64,000 nucleotides of DNA from DATHTK01 sp035463295 (GTDB taxonomy: Bacteria; Actinomycetota; Rubrobacteria; Rubrobacterales; Rubrobacteraceae). This document shows positions 18,054 to 26,993 of this stretch, in pieces. The notes under the pieces were generated by a model that worked only from the letters and a program-made list of their open reading frames with translations, was not told where the DNA came from and did no database searches. A program made the position numbers and the translations under genes. How positions within the stretch are numbered: position 1 is the stretch's first letter; the number at the start of each line of letters is the position of its first letter. The stretch spans positions 1 through 64,000 of the forward strand of contig DATHTK010000052.1 in the NCBI GenBank assembly GCA_035463295.1, written 5' to 3'.

Positions 18054-19288
18054 GCGACCACGCCGCTCTCTGGGGCGAGCGTAGCGGCGGGCGTTACGAG
18101 GTCTTCGTGCAGTGCGCGCAGCGCCGTCTCGGCGGCGTCCGCGCCCACGACGAAGACGAGCCCGGCGGTGGCGATGCCCGCGTGCAGCGGTGAGAGGTCC
18201 GCGCGCCGGAGGCTCTTCAGGCCGCGCTTGAGATCTCTCTGGTTCGGGGTGCCGATACCGACGAGAGCGGCGGCCTCCCGTTCGTGGCCGGGGGCGCATG
18301 GGAGGCCGACTGCGAAGCGTCGGCGCAGGGCGACGCAGCGGACCCCCGGACCGGTCTCCTGTTCCGTGACGCGGGTGCCGGCGCACTCCGGGTTAAACGT
18401 GTTTCGCACCAGGACCTCGATACCGGCTTCGGCGGCGGGCTCCATCGTCTTCGGGTGTAGCACCTTGGCGCCGAGTGAGGCGAAGAGGCTGGCCTCGCGG
18501 TAGGAGAGGCGCGGCATCAGGTTCGCGTCCGGCACCAGTCGCGGGTCGGCGTCGAGCACCCCGTCCACGTCGGACATGATCCAGACCTCCTCCGAGCCGA
18601 GGGCGCGGCCTAGCGCCGTCGCCGAGAGGTCGGACCCCCCTCTGCCCAGGGTGGTCGGCGCGCCCTGCGGGGAGCGTCCGACGTAGCCGGGCACGACCAC
18701 TACGGAACCGCTTTCGAGGAGTGGCGCGACGAGGCGCGAGCATCGAGAGGCCGTCCCCGCGGCGTCCACCTCGGCCTCGTCGAAGGCGTCGTCGGTGGCT
18801 ATCGGGTCCTCGGCGACGACCGCGGCGGGTACGCCCGAGGTGCTGACAGCGCCGGCCAGGATCTCGGCCGAGAGCCGCTCGCCGTAGACGGCGACCCTGG
18901 CGCGCCGGGCCGCCGGGTTCTCGTAGGGCTCGGCGAGCGTCTCGACGAGGCTCTTGAGGAGGGCACGCAGGCGCTCCTCCACGGCCGGGAGGTGCTGGGG
19001 GGCGACCGCCGCGCGGGCGGCCGCAAGGTGGCGTTCCGAGAGAGTGCGGTGGAGTTCGGCGATGGACCCCTCGCTCGTCGCGCCGTAAGAAGTTCGTCCG
19101 TCGGTAGCGTAGGCGACATCTTCCGCTACGCCAAGAAGCGTATCGGTGGTACCGCTCATCGCCGAGACGACGACCGTTACCGGGCGGCTGCGGGCGGCCC
19201 CGGCCGTAATCGTGGCGGCGCGGGAGAACTGCGCGCCGCCGCCGACCGAGGTGCCCCCGAACTTGATGACGAGGGGTCTAACGGTCAC
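18050..19288 (-). CDS. lysC: Aspartate kinase
   Basis: About 412 residues. The kinase domain starts with VIKFGGTSVG, and contains RVAVYGERLSAEI, TTLGRGGSDLSATALG and SDVDGVLDADPRLVPDA, all standard for aspartokinase. The C-terminal part (from about 300) is ACT-like (VLVRNTFNPECAGT and EREAAALVGIGT), so allosteric control is plausible. Start: GTG 19304-19306 has no ribosome binding site, while GTG 19288 follows GAGGA by four bases and places the KFGGTS motif at the usual distance. Its end overlaps hom as GTGA. First step of the aspartate pathway. Confidence 0.92.
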   Translation of the reverse strand: MTVRPLVIKFGGTSVGGGAQFSRAATITAGAARSRPVTVVVSAMSGTTDTLLGVAEDVAYATDGRTSYGATSEGSIAELHRTLSERHLAAARAAVAPQHLPAVEERLRALLKSLVETLAEPYENPAARRARVAVYGERLSAEILAGAVSTSGVPAAVVAEDPIATDDAFDEAEVDAAGTASRCSRLVAPLLESGSVVVVPGYVGRSPQGAPTTLGRGGSDLSATALGRALGSEEVWIMSDVDGVLDADPRLVPDANLMPRLSYREASLFASLGAKVLHPKTMEPAAEAGIEVLVRNTFNPECAGTRVTEQETGPGVRCVALRRRFAVGLPCAPGHEREAAALVGIGTPNQRDLKRGLKSLRRADLSPLHAGIATAGLVFVVGADAAETALRALHEDLVTPAATLAPESGVVA

Positions 19289-19295
19289 TCTATCC

Positions 19296-20600
19296 TCACG
19301 CTCCACTCAGTGCTTGATCCAGGTCGTAGATGATGTCGTCTATGGACTCCAGGCCGACTGAGAGGCGGACGTAGTCCGGCGTCACCCCGGTAGACTTCTG
19401 CTCGTCCACCGAGAGCTGCGAGTGGGTTGTGGAAGCCGGGTGGATCACCAGGCTCTTCGCGTCGCCCACGTTCGCCAGCAGGCTGTGCAGCTCCAGTCGG
19501 TCTATAAAGCTCTTGCCGGCCTCGTAGCCGCCCTCGATGCCGAAGCCGAGGATCGCACCGTATAGCCCGTCCCGGTGGTACTTCTTTGCGAGCTCGTGGC
19601 TCGGGTGGTCCGGGAGCCCGGGGTAGTTTACCCAATTCACCTTCTCGTGGCCCTGGAGGAACTCCGCTACGGCCAGGGCGTTCTGCGAGTGGCGCTCCAT
19701 CCTCAGGTGCAGCGTCTCGAGACCCTGCAAGAAGAGGAAGCTGTTGAACGGGCTCAGGGCCGGGCCGTAGTCGCGCAGAAGCTGGATGCGGGCCTTCAGG
19801 ATAAACGAGAGCTCGCCGAGGGTGGGGTAGATCTCGAGCCCGTGGTAAGAGGGGTCCGGTTCGGTGAAGCCGGGGAACCGTCCGTTGTCCCACGGGAAGC
19901 GCCCGGCGTCCACGATCACACCACCGATGCTCGTCCCGTGACCGCCGATGAATTTCGTCGCCGAGTGGACGACGATGTCCGCCCCGTGAGCCAGCGGGTT
20001 GATCAGGTAGGGCGAGGGGAGGGTGTTGTCTAGGATGAGCGGGACGCCTCCATCGTGCGCCGCGTTCGCCGCCGCCTCGATATCCAGGGTGTTCAGCGCC
20101 GGGTTGCCGACGGTCTCGGCGAAGACGGCCTTGGTCCTGTCGGTGATAGCGCCGCGGATCGCGTCGATGTCGGTCGAGTCCACGAACTTCACGTCCACCC
20201 CGATCTTGGGGAAGGTGTAGTGGAAGAGGTTGTAGGTCCCGCCATAGAGCTCGGCGGCCGAGACGATCTCGTCCCCGGCCCCCGCGATGTTGAGGATGGA
20301 GAGAGTCTCCGCCGCCTGCCCCGAGGCGGTTGCGAGTGCCCCGACGCCCCCTTCGAGAGTGGCCATGCGCTTCTCGAAGACGTCGGTTGTGGGGTTCATG
20401 ATGCGGGTGTAGATGTTCCCCTCTTCGGCGAGGGAGAACAGGTTTGCCGCGTGGTCGGTATCGTTGAAGACGTAAGAAGTCGACTGGTAGATCGGGACCG
20501 CTCGCGCCGTCGTGGACGGGTCCACCTCTTGCCCCGCGTGCAGCGCCAGGGTGTCGAACCCGTACTCGCGCTCTCCGGTCTTATCCGCTATGTCCGTCAA
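19296..20600 (-). CDS. metY: O-acetylhomoserine aminocarboxypropyltransferase
   Basis: 434 residues, a Cys/Met metabolism PLP enzyme. The PLP lysine is in SATKFIGGHGTSIGG (Lys216). GFDTLALHAG at the start, YQSTSYVFNDTDHAANLF and LRDYGPALSPFNSFLFLQGLETL are signatures of the MetY branch. It makes homocysteine directly from O-acetylhomoserine and sulfide, bypassing cystathionine. It is nine bases behind metX and under the SAM-I riboswitch, which fits methionine repression. Confidence 0.93.
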   Translation of the reverse strand: MTDIADKTGEREYGFDTLALHAGQEVDPSTTARAVPIYQSTSYVFNDTDHAANLFSLAEEGNIYTRIMNPTTDVFEKRMATLEGGVGALATASGQAAETLSILNIAGAGDEIVSAAELYGGTYNLFHYTFPKIGVDVKFVDSTDIDAIRGAITDRTKAVFAETVGNPALNTLDIEAAANAAHDGGVPLILDNTLPSPYLINPLAHGADIVVHSATKFIGGHGTSIGGVIVDAGRFPWDNGRFPGFTEPDPSYHGLEIYPTLGELSFILKARIQLLRDYGPALSPFNSFLFLQGLETLHLRMERHSQNALAVAEFLQGHEKVNWVNYPGLPDHPSHELAKKYHRDGLYGAILGFGIEGGYEAGKSFIDRLELHSLLANVGDAKSLVIHPASTTHSQLSVDEQKSTGVTPDYVRLSVGLESIDDIIYDLDQALSGA

Positions 20601-20609
20601 CTCTTCCTC

Positions 20610-21749
20610 CTATCTCTCCAGGAACGGCGTTACCGCCGCCCTTAGCTCGTTCCAATCCTTCAGAAAGGCGTCGTGCCCGCTCAAGCTCTCAATCTCTGCG
20701 TAAAAAGCCTTCGCCCCCGCCCCCCGCGCCCGCTCGGCGGCCTCCCTTACCTCACTCGCCGGGAAGAGCCAGTCGCTCGAGATCCCGACGAACAGGAGTT
20801 CGGCTTCTACGCGCGAGTAGGCCTCGTCCTCCGAAGCGTATCCGGCGGCCGCGTCGTAGAGATCCATCGCCCGCGAGAGGTAGAGGTACGAGTTGGCGTC
20901 GAAGCGGTTCACGAGGTCCCGGCCCTGGTAGTGCAGGTAGCTCTCGACCTCGAACCTCCCGCCGAACTCCCCGTAGAGCGCCGGGCGGGTCGCGGGCCTT
21001 CTCGCGAACCTCTCCCACTGACCGGGGGCGCTCTGATAGGTCATCATCCCGGCCATCCGCGCGATGGCGAGGCCGTGGTCGGGCCTTCTCTGCGTGCCGT
21101 AGTAGTCTCCTTCCTGCCATTCGGGGTCGGCCATGATGGCGCGGCGCCCGATCTCGCTCATCCCGATCCCCTGCGGTCCTAAAGAGCCCGTCGCCGCGAC
21201 CGGCACCGCCCTCTCCACGAACCCCGGGAACTCGACGGCCCACTCGAGGGCCTGCTGACCCCCGATAGACCCCCCGATGACGAGCTTGAGGCGCCTCACC
21301 CCGAGGTCGTCGAGCAGCCGTTTCTGGGCGCGGACCATGTCCCGGATCGTGACGACCGGGAAGCGCATCCCATACGGGCGCCCGCGCTCGGGGTCTTCGG
21401 AGGCCGGTCCCGTGCTGCCGTAGCAGCCCCCCAGGACGTTCGAGCAGACGACGAAGTGCCTCTCGGTGTCTATGGGCCGCTCCGGCCCGACCATCGGGTC
21501 CCACCACCCGCCGCGCCGGTGCTCCGGCGAGGGCCCACCGGCGGCGTGGGCGTCGCCCGTCAGGGCGTGGACCAGGAGAACGGCGTTCTCTCCCGCAGGA
21601 TCGAGCTCGCCCCACGTCTCGTAGGCGATAGTAACATCCCGTAGCTGTCCGCCGAGTTCCGGCTCGAAGGAGCCTATGCGGTGATGGCCTGTACCCGAGG
21701 GATTCCGGGCCGGAGCCTGGCTAGCCCCGGCCCCCGGGTCTAGTGTCAT
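20610..21749 (-). CDS. metX: Homoserine O-acyltransferase
   Basis: 379 residues, alpha/beta hydrolase fold. The nucleophile elbow is GGSIGGQQALEW (Ser161), where many relatives have GGSMGG. The oxyanion segment HALTGDAHA and the C-terminal ESLSGHDAFLKDW with the catalytic histidine are present. It activates homoserine with acetyl-CoA, or possibly succinyl-CoA; the MetX fold does not settle the acyl donor. The ATG at 21749 has no close Shine-Dalgarno (GGGAGG lies about 17 bases up). First gene of the operon, about 120 bases after the riboswitch aptamer. Confidence 0.92.
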   Translation of the reverse strand: MTLDPGAGASQAPARNPSGTGHHRIGSFEPELGGQLRDVTIAYETWGELDPAGENAVLLVHALTGDAHAAGGPSPEHRRGGWWDPMVGPERPIDTERHFVVCSNVLGGCYGSTGPASEDPERGRPYGMRFPVVTIRDMVRAQKRLLDDLGVRRLKLVIGGSIGGQQALEWAVEFPGFVERAVPVAATGSLGPQGIGMSEIGRRAIMADPEWQEGDYYGTQRRPDHGLAIARMAGMMTYQSAPGQWERFARRPATRPALYGEFGGRFEVESYLHYQGRDLVNRFDANSYLYLSRAMDLYDAAAGYASEDEAYSRVEAELLFVGISSDWLFPASEVREAAERARGAGAKAFYAEIESLSGHDAFLKDWNELRAAVTPFLER

Positions 21750-21800
21750 ACTCGGTAGTAATACAGCCTCCCTCTATCTAGTCGGGTCCTACGCCGCAGC

Positions 21801-21824
21801 GACCGCCCCAGCTTCGCCGGGCGG
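21801..21824 (-). other. Possible expression-platform hairpin of the SAM riboswitch
   Basis: CCGCCC (21803-21808) and GGGCGG (21819-21824) form a 6-bp hairpin between the aptamer and metX. It may be part of the switch platform. There is no T-run after it, so it is not a clear intrinsic terminator. Confidence 0.35.
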
Positions 21825-21869
21825 CCACCCTACGCGCAACCCGCTCGCAGAAGAGGCTGCCCACCTCTC

Positions 21870-21986
21870 CCCACATCTTCCAGAACGGTAATGGCCGTTC
21901 TGCTGGACTTGGCACCTTGCGGGGCACTTCCCCGTGGGTTGCCGCGGCTTCTCCGGGCCAGTTCCCTCCGCCGCTCTCGATGCGGG
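21870..21986 (-). promoter_or_regulatory. SAM-I (S-box) riboswitch
   Basis: Read on the minus strand this has the S-box layout. P1 is CCCGCATC (21986-21979) paired with GATGTGGG (21877-21870), with one G-U pair. Then follow ATCGAGAGCGGCGGAGGGA, CTGGCCC, GGCAACCC, the conserved GGTGCCAA and TCCAGCAGA, and a final hairpin whose arms are CAGAACGG and CCGTTCTG, followed by GAAGATG. All the universally conserved core blocks are present. It should sense S-adenosylmethionine and repress metX-metY-lysC-hom-asd. The 3' side of P1 runs into GGGGAGAGG, which could instead pair with CCTCTTC just downstream. I cannot tell whether control is by termination or at translation. Confidence 0.93.
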
Positions 21987-22002
21987 TTTGCGCTAGGTCA
22001 CG

Positions 22003-22032
22003 ATGCTAAAACACGCAGCGCCGCGCCGTCAA
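22003..22032 (-). promoter_or_regulatory. Promoter of the metX operon
   Basis: On the minus strand TTGACG (22032-22027) and TAGCAT (22008-22003) are 18 bases apart. Transcription would begin near 21996, about ten bases before riboswitch helix P1, which is the distance expected for an S-box leader. Confidence 0.65.
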
Positions 22033-22069
22033 GGGCGGATGGACGCCGTACCGGGCGCGCGAGGGGACT

Positions 22070-23038
22070 CTACCGCTTCACCCAGGGGTAGCGTACGTTG
22101 ACCCGGATTATTCCCTTCTGCTTCAACTTGCTCCGGATACCCATCCTCTTGGCTACGGCGAGCGTGAGGTCTATACCGGCGGGGTTCCTGACTATCCTGC
22201 CCTGCTCATCTCTCCCCCTGTTGTAGTCGTTGAAGTAGGCAGCCTCGGCCTCGGGTTTGCAGCGCGGGAGCTTCCTCCACATGTCCCGCTTCTTCCTAGG
22301 CTGCCAGTAATTGTCGCGGGTATTCCACGGGCCCACCTCCTTGACCGGGGCCCTCGCCGCGTGTCCGTTGTGGTTTATGCGAACCCTGAAACCGCCCTTG
22401 AACTTGAGCCTGCGGTGGGGCAGAGCGACCTCGTAGTTGTTGCCGTTCCTCGTATTGCTCCCGTACCAGGACGCGTAGATGCCTTTGCATCTGAAGCCCC
22501 TGGCGGAGGCCTCGAACGTCGCGTCGTCGGCGCTGGCCCGAAACTCCTCTCTCTCCTGCTGCCACCGAGCGTCCACCCACGCCCGGAGATCCGACCTCCG
22601 CTCCTCCGGCAACAGGGCCTCTATATCGGACTTCGTCGTGGCTACGGCGGCCCTGACGTCGTCGTTGTACTCCGAGACGGCGGTACTCTTCTTGCCCGCC
22701 CCGATAGCCTTCTCGCTCCGCCCGTACTCGGTAGCGAGCGTATCGTTCTCCTCCCTGACGACGGCCAGAACGGAGTCGATCTCCTCGTCGCCGAGGCCGA
22801 ACTCGTTCTGGAACCCGTCGACGTTCGCGTCGTCGGCGAGAAGGAAGGAGATCACGGGCTTCTCGGGATCCGAGTACGCCGAGTACTCCTGCGCCTCTAC
22901 CGGGACCGAATCGCCGGCCAGCATCAGCCCACCGAACACGCCGGCCGCCAAGAGCGACGCACAGAGCCTGCTCCTAGGTCTCCTCGCGATCATAGATGTC
23001 GCGAAGCGTCGCGACAGACGCACGAATAGCGTTCTCAC
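22070..23038 (-). CDS. Secreted protein with RlpA-like double-psi beta-barrel
   Basis: 322 residues. A long basic N-terminus precedes a hydrophobic segment (SLLAAGVFGGLMLAGDSV) and a likely signal peptidase site near VEA-QEY. Residues about 60-160 are helical and charged. The C-terminal 130 residues resemble the RlpA/DPBB fold: GIYASWYGS, VRINHNGHAARAPVKEVGPW and GIDLTLAVAKRMG. The usual catalytic Asp before the GP of RlpA is replaced (KEVGPWN), so lytic transglycosylase activity is doubtful. It probably acts on or binds the cell wall. It is transcribed toward metX but ends before that operon's own promoter. Confidence 0.6.
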   Translation of the reverse strand: MRTLFVRLSRRFATSMIARRPRSRLCASLLAAGVFGGLMLAGDSVPVEAQEYSAYSDPEKPVISFLLADDANVDGFQNEFGLGDEEIDSVLAVVREENDTLATEYGRSEKAIGAGKKSTAVSEYNDDVRAAVATTKSDIEALLPEERRSDLRAWVDARWQQEREEFRASADDATFEASARGFRCKGIYASWYGSNTRNGNNYEVALPHRRLKFKGGFRVRINHNGHAARAPVKEVGPWNTRDNYWQPRKKRDMWRKLPRCKPEAEAAYFNDYNRGRDEQGRIVRNPAGIDLTLAVAKRMGIRSKLKQKGIIRVNVRYPWVKR

Positions 23039-23132
23039 GGAGCCCCCTCCTCGCCGCCTTGCTAGTGGCCTGAATGTTATATGTCCGCCCGAAAGCCGTC
23101 AAAGGGAGCTCAGAGGCCCCCGTCCCGTCGCG

Positions 23133-24563
23133 TCAGTAGGCGCGGGCGAAGACGGCGGTCGCGCCCGGTCGGCCCGAGACGAGGTCCTTACCCTCCTGCC
23201 GGTCGAAGGGGAGAAGACGGATCGTCGCCTTCGTGTCGTCTTTGATCTTCTGCTCCGTCTCCTCGGTGCCGTCCCATGGGGCGACGACGAAGCCTCTTTT
23301 CGTCTCGACGATCTCCTTGAACTCCTCGTATGTTTCGGCGTGGCGGGTGTTGGCATCCCGAAACTCGGTGGCCCCCCGGAGCATGCTCTCCTGGATCTCC
23401 CCCATCAAAGCGCTCAACCTCTCGGGCAGGACCTTGCGATCCACGAACTCCTTCTCGCCGGTGTCGCGGCGGACGAGAACGGCCTGCCCCTTCTCTATGT
23501 CCTTCGGCCCGAGCTCGACGCGCACGGGGATCCCTCGGAGCTCGTGCTCGTTGAACTTCCAGCCCGGCGAGTGCTCCTCGTCGAGGTCTACCTCCATCCG
23601 GATGCCGGAATCCCCGAGTTCCGAGAAGAGCGCCTCGGCCTCTCTTCGCACCTCGCCCTTGTTCTTGCCACGCCAGATCGGCACGACAACCGCCTGGGTC
23701 GGCGCGAGCTTCGGCGGCAGCTTGAGGCCCCGATCGTCCCCGTGCACGAGGATGAGTCCCCCGATTACGCGCGTCGAGAAGCCCCAAGACGTCTGGTGAG
23801 CGTAGACTCTGTTCTGCTCCTCGTCCAGGAACGTTATATCGAAGGCGCGGGAGAAGTTCTGTCCGAGGTCGTGGCTCGTGGCGGCCTGCAAGGCCCTCCC
23901 GTCCCCCATCAGACCCTCGCAGGTAAACGTCTCCAGGGCGCCGGGAAAACGCTCGGAGGCGCTCTTGGCGCCGGTGAGGACCGGCATCGCGAGCGTCTCG
24001 TAGAAGCAGTCGCGGTAGACGCCCTGCATCCTCAGGGCCTCCTCGCGCGACCCCTCGGCCGTCGCGTGGACGGTGTGACCCTCCTGCCAGAGGAACTCGG
24101 CGGTGCGCAGAAAGGGGCGCGTGACCTTCTCCCAGCGCATCACGTTGCACCACTGGTTGATGAGAATGGGCAGGTCCCGGTAGCTTTGGACCCAGTTGCT
24201 GTAGAAAGCGCAGATGATGCTCTCGGAGGTCGGCCGGACGGCGAGGCGCTCCTCGAGCTCCTCGCGTCCCCCGACCGTCACCCACGCCAGCTCCGGGTCG
24301 AAGGCCTCGACGATCTCGGCCTCCTTCTTGAGGTAGCTCTCGGGGATAAGGAGGGGAAAGTACGCGTTGCTGTGGCCGGTAGCCTTGAAGCGGTCGTCGA
24401 GGTCGCGCTGGATGCGCTCCCAGATGGCGTACCCGTAGGGCCTTATGGCAAACGTACCCCGCACCGGCCCGTAGTCGGCGAGCTTCGCCATCCGGACCAG
24501 CTGCAGGTACCACTTGCTCGGGTCCTCGCTCTTCTTGGTCAGCTTCTCGACCGCCTCGGCCAT
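23133..24563 (-). CDS. proS: Prolyl-tRNA synthetase, archaeal/eukaryal type
   Basis: 476 residues, the short ProRS class without the bacterial editing insertion. Class II motifs are visible: RGTFAIRPYGYAIWERI (motif 1), RPTSESIIC and FLRTAEFLWQEGHT around motif 2, and a GLILVHGDDRGLKLPP anticodon-side segment. It ends with an aromatic terminus, VFARAY, as in the archaeal-type enzymes, which pack this tail near the active site. Charges tRNA-Pro. The ATG follows a GGAGAGGAGGG run. Archaeal-type ProRS occurs in a minority of bacteria. Confidence 0.93.
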   Translation of the reverse strand: MAEAVEKLTKKSEDPSKWYLQLVRMAKLADYGPVRGTFAIRPYGYAIWERIQRDLDDRFKATGHSNAYFPLLIPESYLKKEAEIVEAFDPELAWVTVGGREELEERLAVRPTSESIICAFYSNWVQSYRDLPILINQWCNVMRWEKVTRPFLRTAEFLWQEGHTVHATAEGSREEALRMQGVYRDCFYETLAMPVLTGAKSASERFPGALETFTCEGLMGDGRALQAATSHDLGQNFSRAFDITFLDEEQNRVYAHQTSWGFSTRVIGGLILVHGDDRGLKLPPKLAPTQAVVVPIWRGKNKGEVRREAEALFSELGDSGIRMEVDLDEEHSPGWKFNEHELRGIPVRVELGPKDIEKGQAVLVRRDTGEKEFVDRKVLPERLSALMGEIQESMLRGATEFRDANTRHAETYEEFKEIVETKRGFVVAPWDGTEETEQKIKDDTKATIRLLPFDRQEGKDLVSGRPGATAVFARAY

Positions 24564-24622
24564 CTAGAACCCTCCTCTCCGCGTACGAGCCTGGACTAAC
24601 ATATGAGTATAGCGCCCGGGCT

Positions 24623-25588
24623 CTACGCCGGGACGTCGGCGGGGCCGGAATCGCGGGCCCCATTCGATACGGGCCTGCGCCTCCAGAACGTCGCGAGGAG
24701 CGGCCCGGAGATGTTGTGCCAGACGCTGAATATCGCGCCGGGAAGCGCGGCGACGGGGTTGAAGTGGGTCGTCGCGAGCGCGGCTGCGAGCCCCGAGTTC
24801 TGCATCCCGACCTCTATCGAGACGGTTCTGCTCGCGGCCTCGTCCATCCGGAGAGCTCTCCCCGCGAAGTACCCGAGGATCAACCCGAGCAGGTTATGGA
24901 TGATGACGACAAGAAACACCAGAGGCCCGACCGTGAGGAGGCTCTCGGCGCTGGCGGCGATGACGCCCATGACGATCAGGACGATGACCGTCACGGAGAG
25001 GAGGGGCAAGACGGTGACGACCCGCTCGACGGGGCGGCGGAAGAAAGTATTGACGAGCACGCCGAGGATCACGGGGACGAGCACGATCTGCACTATCGAG
25101 ATAAAGAGCCCGAGGGCGTCGACCGGGAGCCAGGAACCGGCGAGGACGAGCATCAGGAGGGGCGTTAGGAGGGGAGCGAGCACCGTCGAGACGGAGGTCA
25201 TCGAGACCGAGAGCGGGACGTCGCCCCGGGCGAGGTAGGCGATTACGTTCGATGCCGTGCCCCCCGGACAGCAGCCCAGCAGGATCACCCCCGCCGCGAG
25301 CTCCGGCGGGAGCCTGAAGAGGTACGCGAGCGCGAAGGCGACGAGCGGCATGATCGTGAACTGCGCCGCCACCCCGAGAAAGATGCCACGGGGCTGGCGG
25401 AAGACCCGCGCGAAATCCGATCCGGTGAGCGTCAGGCCCATGCCGAACATCACAACGCCGAGTAGGATGTTGATGTAGTCCGTGATGCCGGCCAGGGGCG
25501 GCACGAAAAAGGCGATCACCGCGCCGAGGACGACCCAGACGGCGAAGTACCTGCCCGCTATACGGCTCGCGCCCTCGAGTGCCGCCAC
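24623..25588 (-). CDS. Bile acid:sodium symporter family (BASS) transporter
   Basis: 321 residues with about ten helices. Typical BASS signatures are present: VMFGMGLTLTGSDF, LGCCPGGTASNVIAYLARGDVPLSVSMTSVST (the Na+/substrate crossover) and SIEVGMQNSGLAAALATTHF. Bacterial relatives carry bile acids, pantothenate, pyruvate-type acids or other organic anions with sodium. The substrate here is unknown, and the neighbours are tRNA synthetase genes, which give no hint. The ATG is preceded by GGGGAGG. Confidence 0.88.
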   Translation of the reverse strand: MAALEGASRIAGRYFAVWVVLGAVIAFFVPPLAGITDYINILLGVVMFGMGLTLTGSDFARVFRQPRGIFLGVAAQFTIMPLVAFALAYLFRLPPELAAGVILLGCCPGGTASNVIAYLARGDVPLSVSMTSVSTVLAPLLTPLLMLVLAGSWLPVDALGLFISIVQIVLVPVILGVLVNTFFRRPVERVVTVLPLLSVTVIVLIVMGVIAASAESLLTVGPLVFLVVIIHNLLGLILGYFAGRALRMDEAASRTVSIEVGMQNSGLAAALATTHFNPVAALPGAIFSVWHNISGPLLATFWRRRPVSNGARDSGPADVPA

Positions 25589-25660
25589 GACTGCCTCCCC
25601 TCCGACCGGCGATACGGGCAGTATAGGGAGCTTTCTCGCACCGCGCTGCGGGGCCCTGGA

Positions 25661-26935
25661 TCAGGCGGCGGGTACTATCCTCTCCTTGCCGACGTAGGGG
25701 ACGAGGGCCTCGGGGAGGAGGATAGAGCCGTCCCGTTGCTGATACACCTCGAGGAGCGCGATCAGGGCGCGGCTGACCGCTACGGCGGTGCCGTTGAGGG
25801 TGTGGAGGAGCTGCGGCCGCCCGCCCGCCCTGCGGTAGCGGATCTTGAGCCTACGCGCCTGGTAGTCGGTCGTGTTCGAGGTACTCGTCACCTCGCCGAA
25901 GTCTCCCCTGCCAGGCATCCACGCTTCCAGGTCGTACTTGCGGTAGGCGGCGCCCCCGAGGTCGCCGGTGCAGATGTCCACGACCCGGTACGGGAGACCG
26001 AGACCCTGGAAGATCCGCTCCTCTATCCCCACCATCTCCTCGTGAACGCTCTCCGACTGCTCGGGCGTGGCGAAGGCGAACATCTCGACCTTCGTGAACT
26101 GGTGGACCCGGTAGAGACCGCGGCTCGCGCGGCCGTGGGAGCCGGCCTCGGTCCGGAAGCAGTGCGAGAGGCCGGCGAGCCGAATGGGGAGCCCTTCTTC
26201 CTCCACAATCTCGTCGGCCAGTGAGCCGGCGAGCGTGATCTCCGCCGTCGCGACCAGCGAGAGATCGGAGTCCTCCACAGAGTAGATCTGGGTCTCCGGC
26301 CCTCTCGGGATGAAACCTGTCCCCACGAGCGCCTCGTCGCGAGCGAGGTCCGGCGTGATCGTCGGCTGGTAGCCGCGCTCGATGAGGATGTCCATGGCGT
26401 ACCTGACGAGCCCGAGCTCCAGCAGGACCGCGTCGCCGCGCAAGAAGTAAAACTTGCTCCCCGCTACCTTCGCCCCGGCGTCGAAATCTATGATAGCCAG
26501 GGCTTCGCCGAGTTCGACGTGGTCCCTCGCCTCGAAGTCGAACTCCGGCGCTTCACCCCAGCGGCGGATCTCGACGTTCTCCGAGTCGTCCTTCCCGATG
26601 GGCGCGTCGGGATGGGTGATGTTCGGGATCTTGAGCAGCTCCTCTCGCAACCGCTCCTCGACCTGGGATAGCTCGGCGTCCCTCTCGGGCATCCGCTCCT
26701 TCATCGTCCGTGACTCCTCGATGAGCGTCCGGCGCGCCTCCTCGTCGTCGCGCTCCCGGCCGATGCTCTTCGCCAACGCGTTCTGGCGCTGCCTGAGCTC
26801 GTTCAGCTCCTGGATGAGTCCGGAGCGGCGGTCGGCCAGCTCGACGACGAGCCTCACGTCCGCCTCCACGCCCCGGTTCTTGCAGTTCTCCTCCACCCCG
26901 GCGACGTTCTCGCGGATGTATCTGAGATCGAGCAT
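25661..26935 (-). CDS. serS: Seryl-tRNA synthetase
   Basis: 424 residues. The N-terminal coiled-coil arm (about 27-105, with LRQRQNALAKSIG) is followed by the class II core: EHEEM-like VHEEMVGIEE, FRTEAGSHGRASRGLYRVHQF (motif 2) and LNGTAVAVSRALIALLE (motif 3), with GDLGGAAYRKYDLEAWMPG between them. It charges tRNA-Ser and, if the selenocysteine system suggested by selD is complete, tRNA-Sec as well. The ATG is preceded by GGAGG. No T-box leader is present in the 58 bases upstream. Confidence 0.94.
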   Translation of the reverse strand: MLDLRYIRENVAGVEENCKNRGVEADVRLVVELADRRSGLIQELNELRQRQNALAKSIGRERDDEEARRTLIEESRTMKERMPERDAELSQVEERLREELLKIPNITHPDAPIGKDDSENVEIRRWGEAPEFDFEARDHVELGEALAIIDFDAGAKVAGSKFYFLRGDAVLLELGLVRYAMDILIERGYQPTITPDLARDEALVGTGFIPRGPETQIYSVEDSDLSLVATAEITLAGSLADEIVEEEGLPIRLAGLSHCFRTEAGSHGRASRGLYRVHQFTKVEMFAFATPEQSESVHEEMVGIEERIFQGLGLPYRVVDICTGDLGGAAYRKYDLEAWMPGRGDFGEVTSTSNTTDYQARRLKIRYRRAGGRPQLLHTLNGTAVAVSRALIALLEVYQQRDGSILLPEALVPYVGKERIVPAA

Positions 26936-26993
26936 GAGTGCCTCCCTCCGGTCGGCAGCTATCGGCTCATGGCCTTTGCTGACTGCTCATATC

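Noticed and set aside
22479..24599. 706-codon plus-strand ORF opposite the secreted protein and proS
   Set aside because: It spans two real genes on the other strand and has no recognisable domain. Third-position GC bias explains its length.
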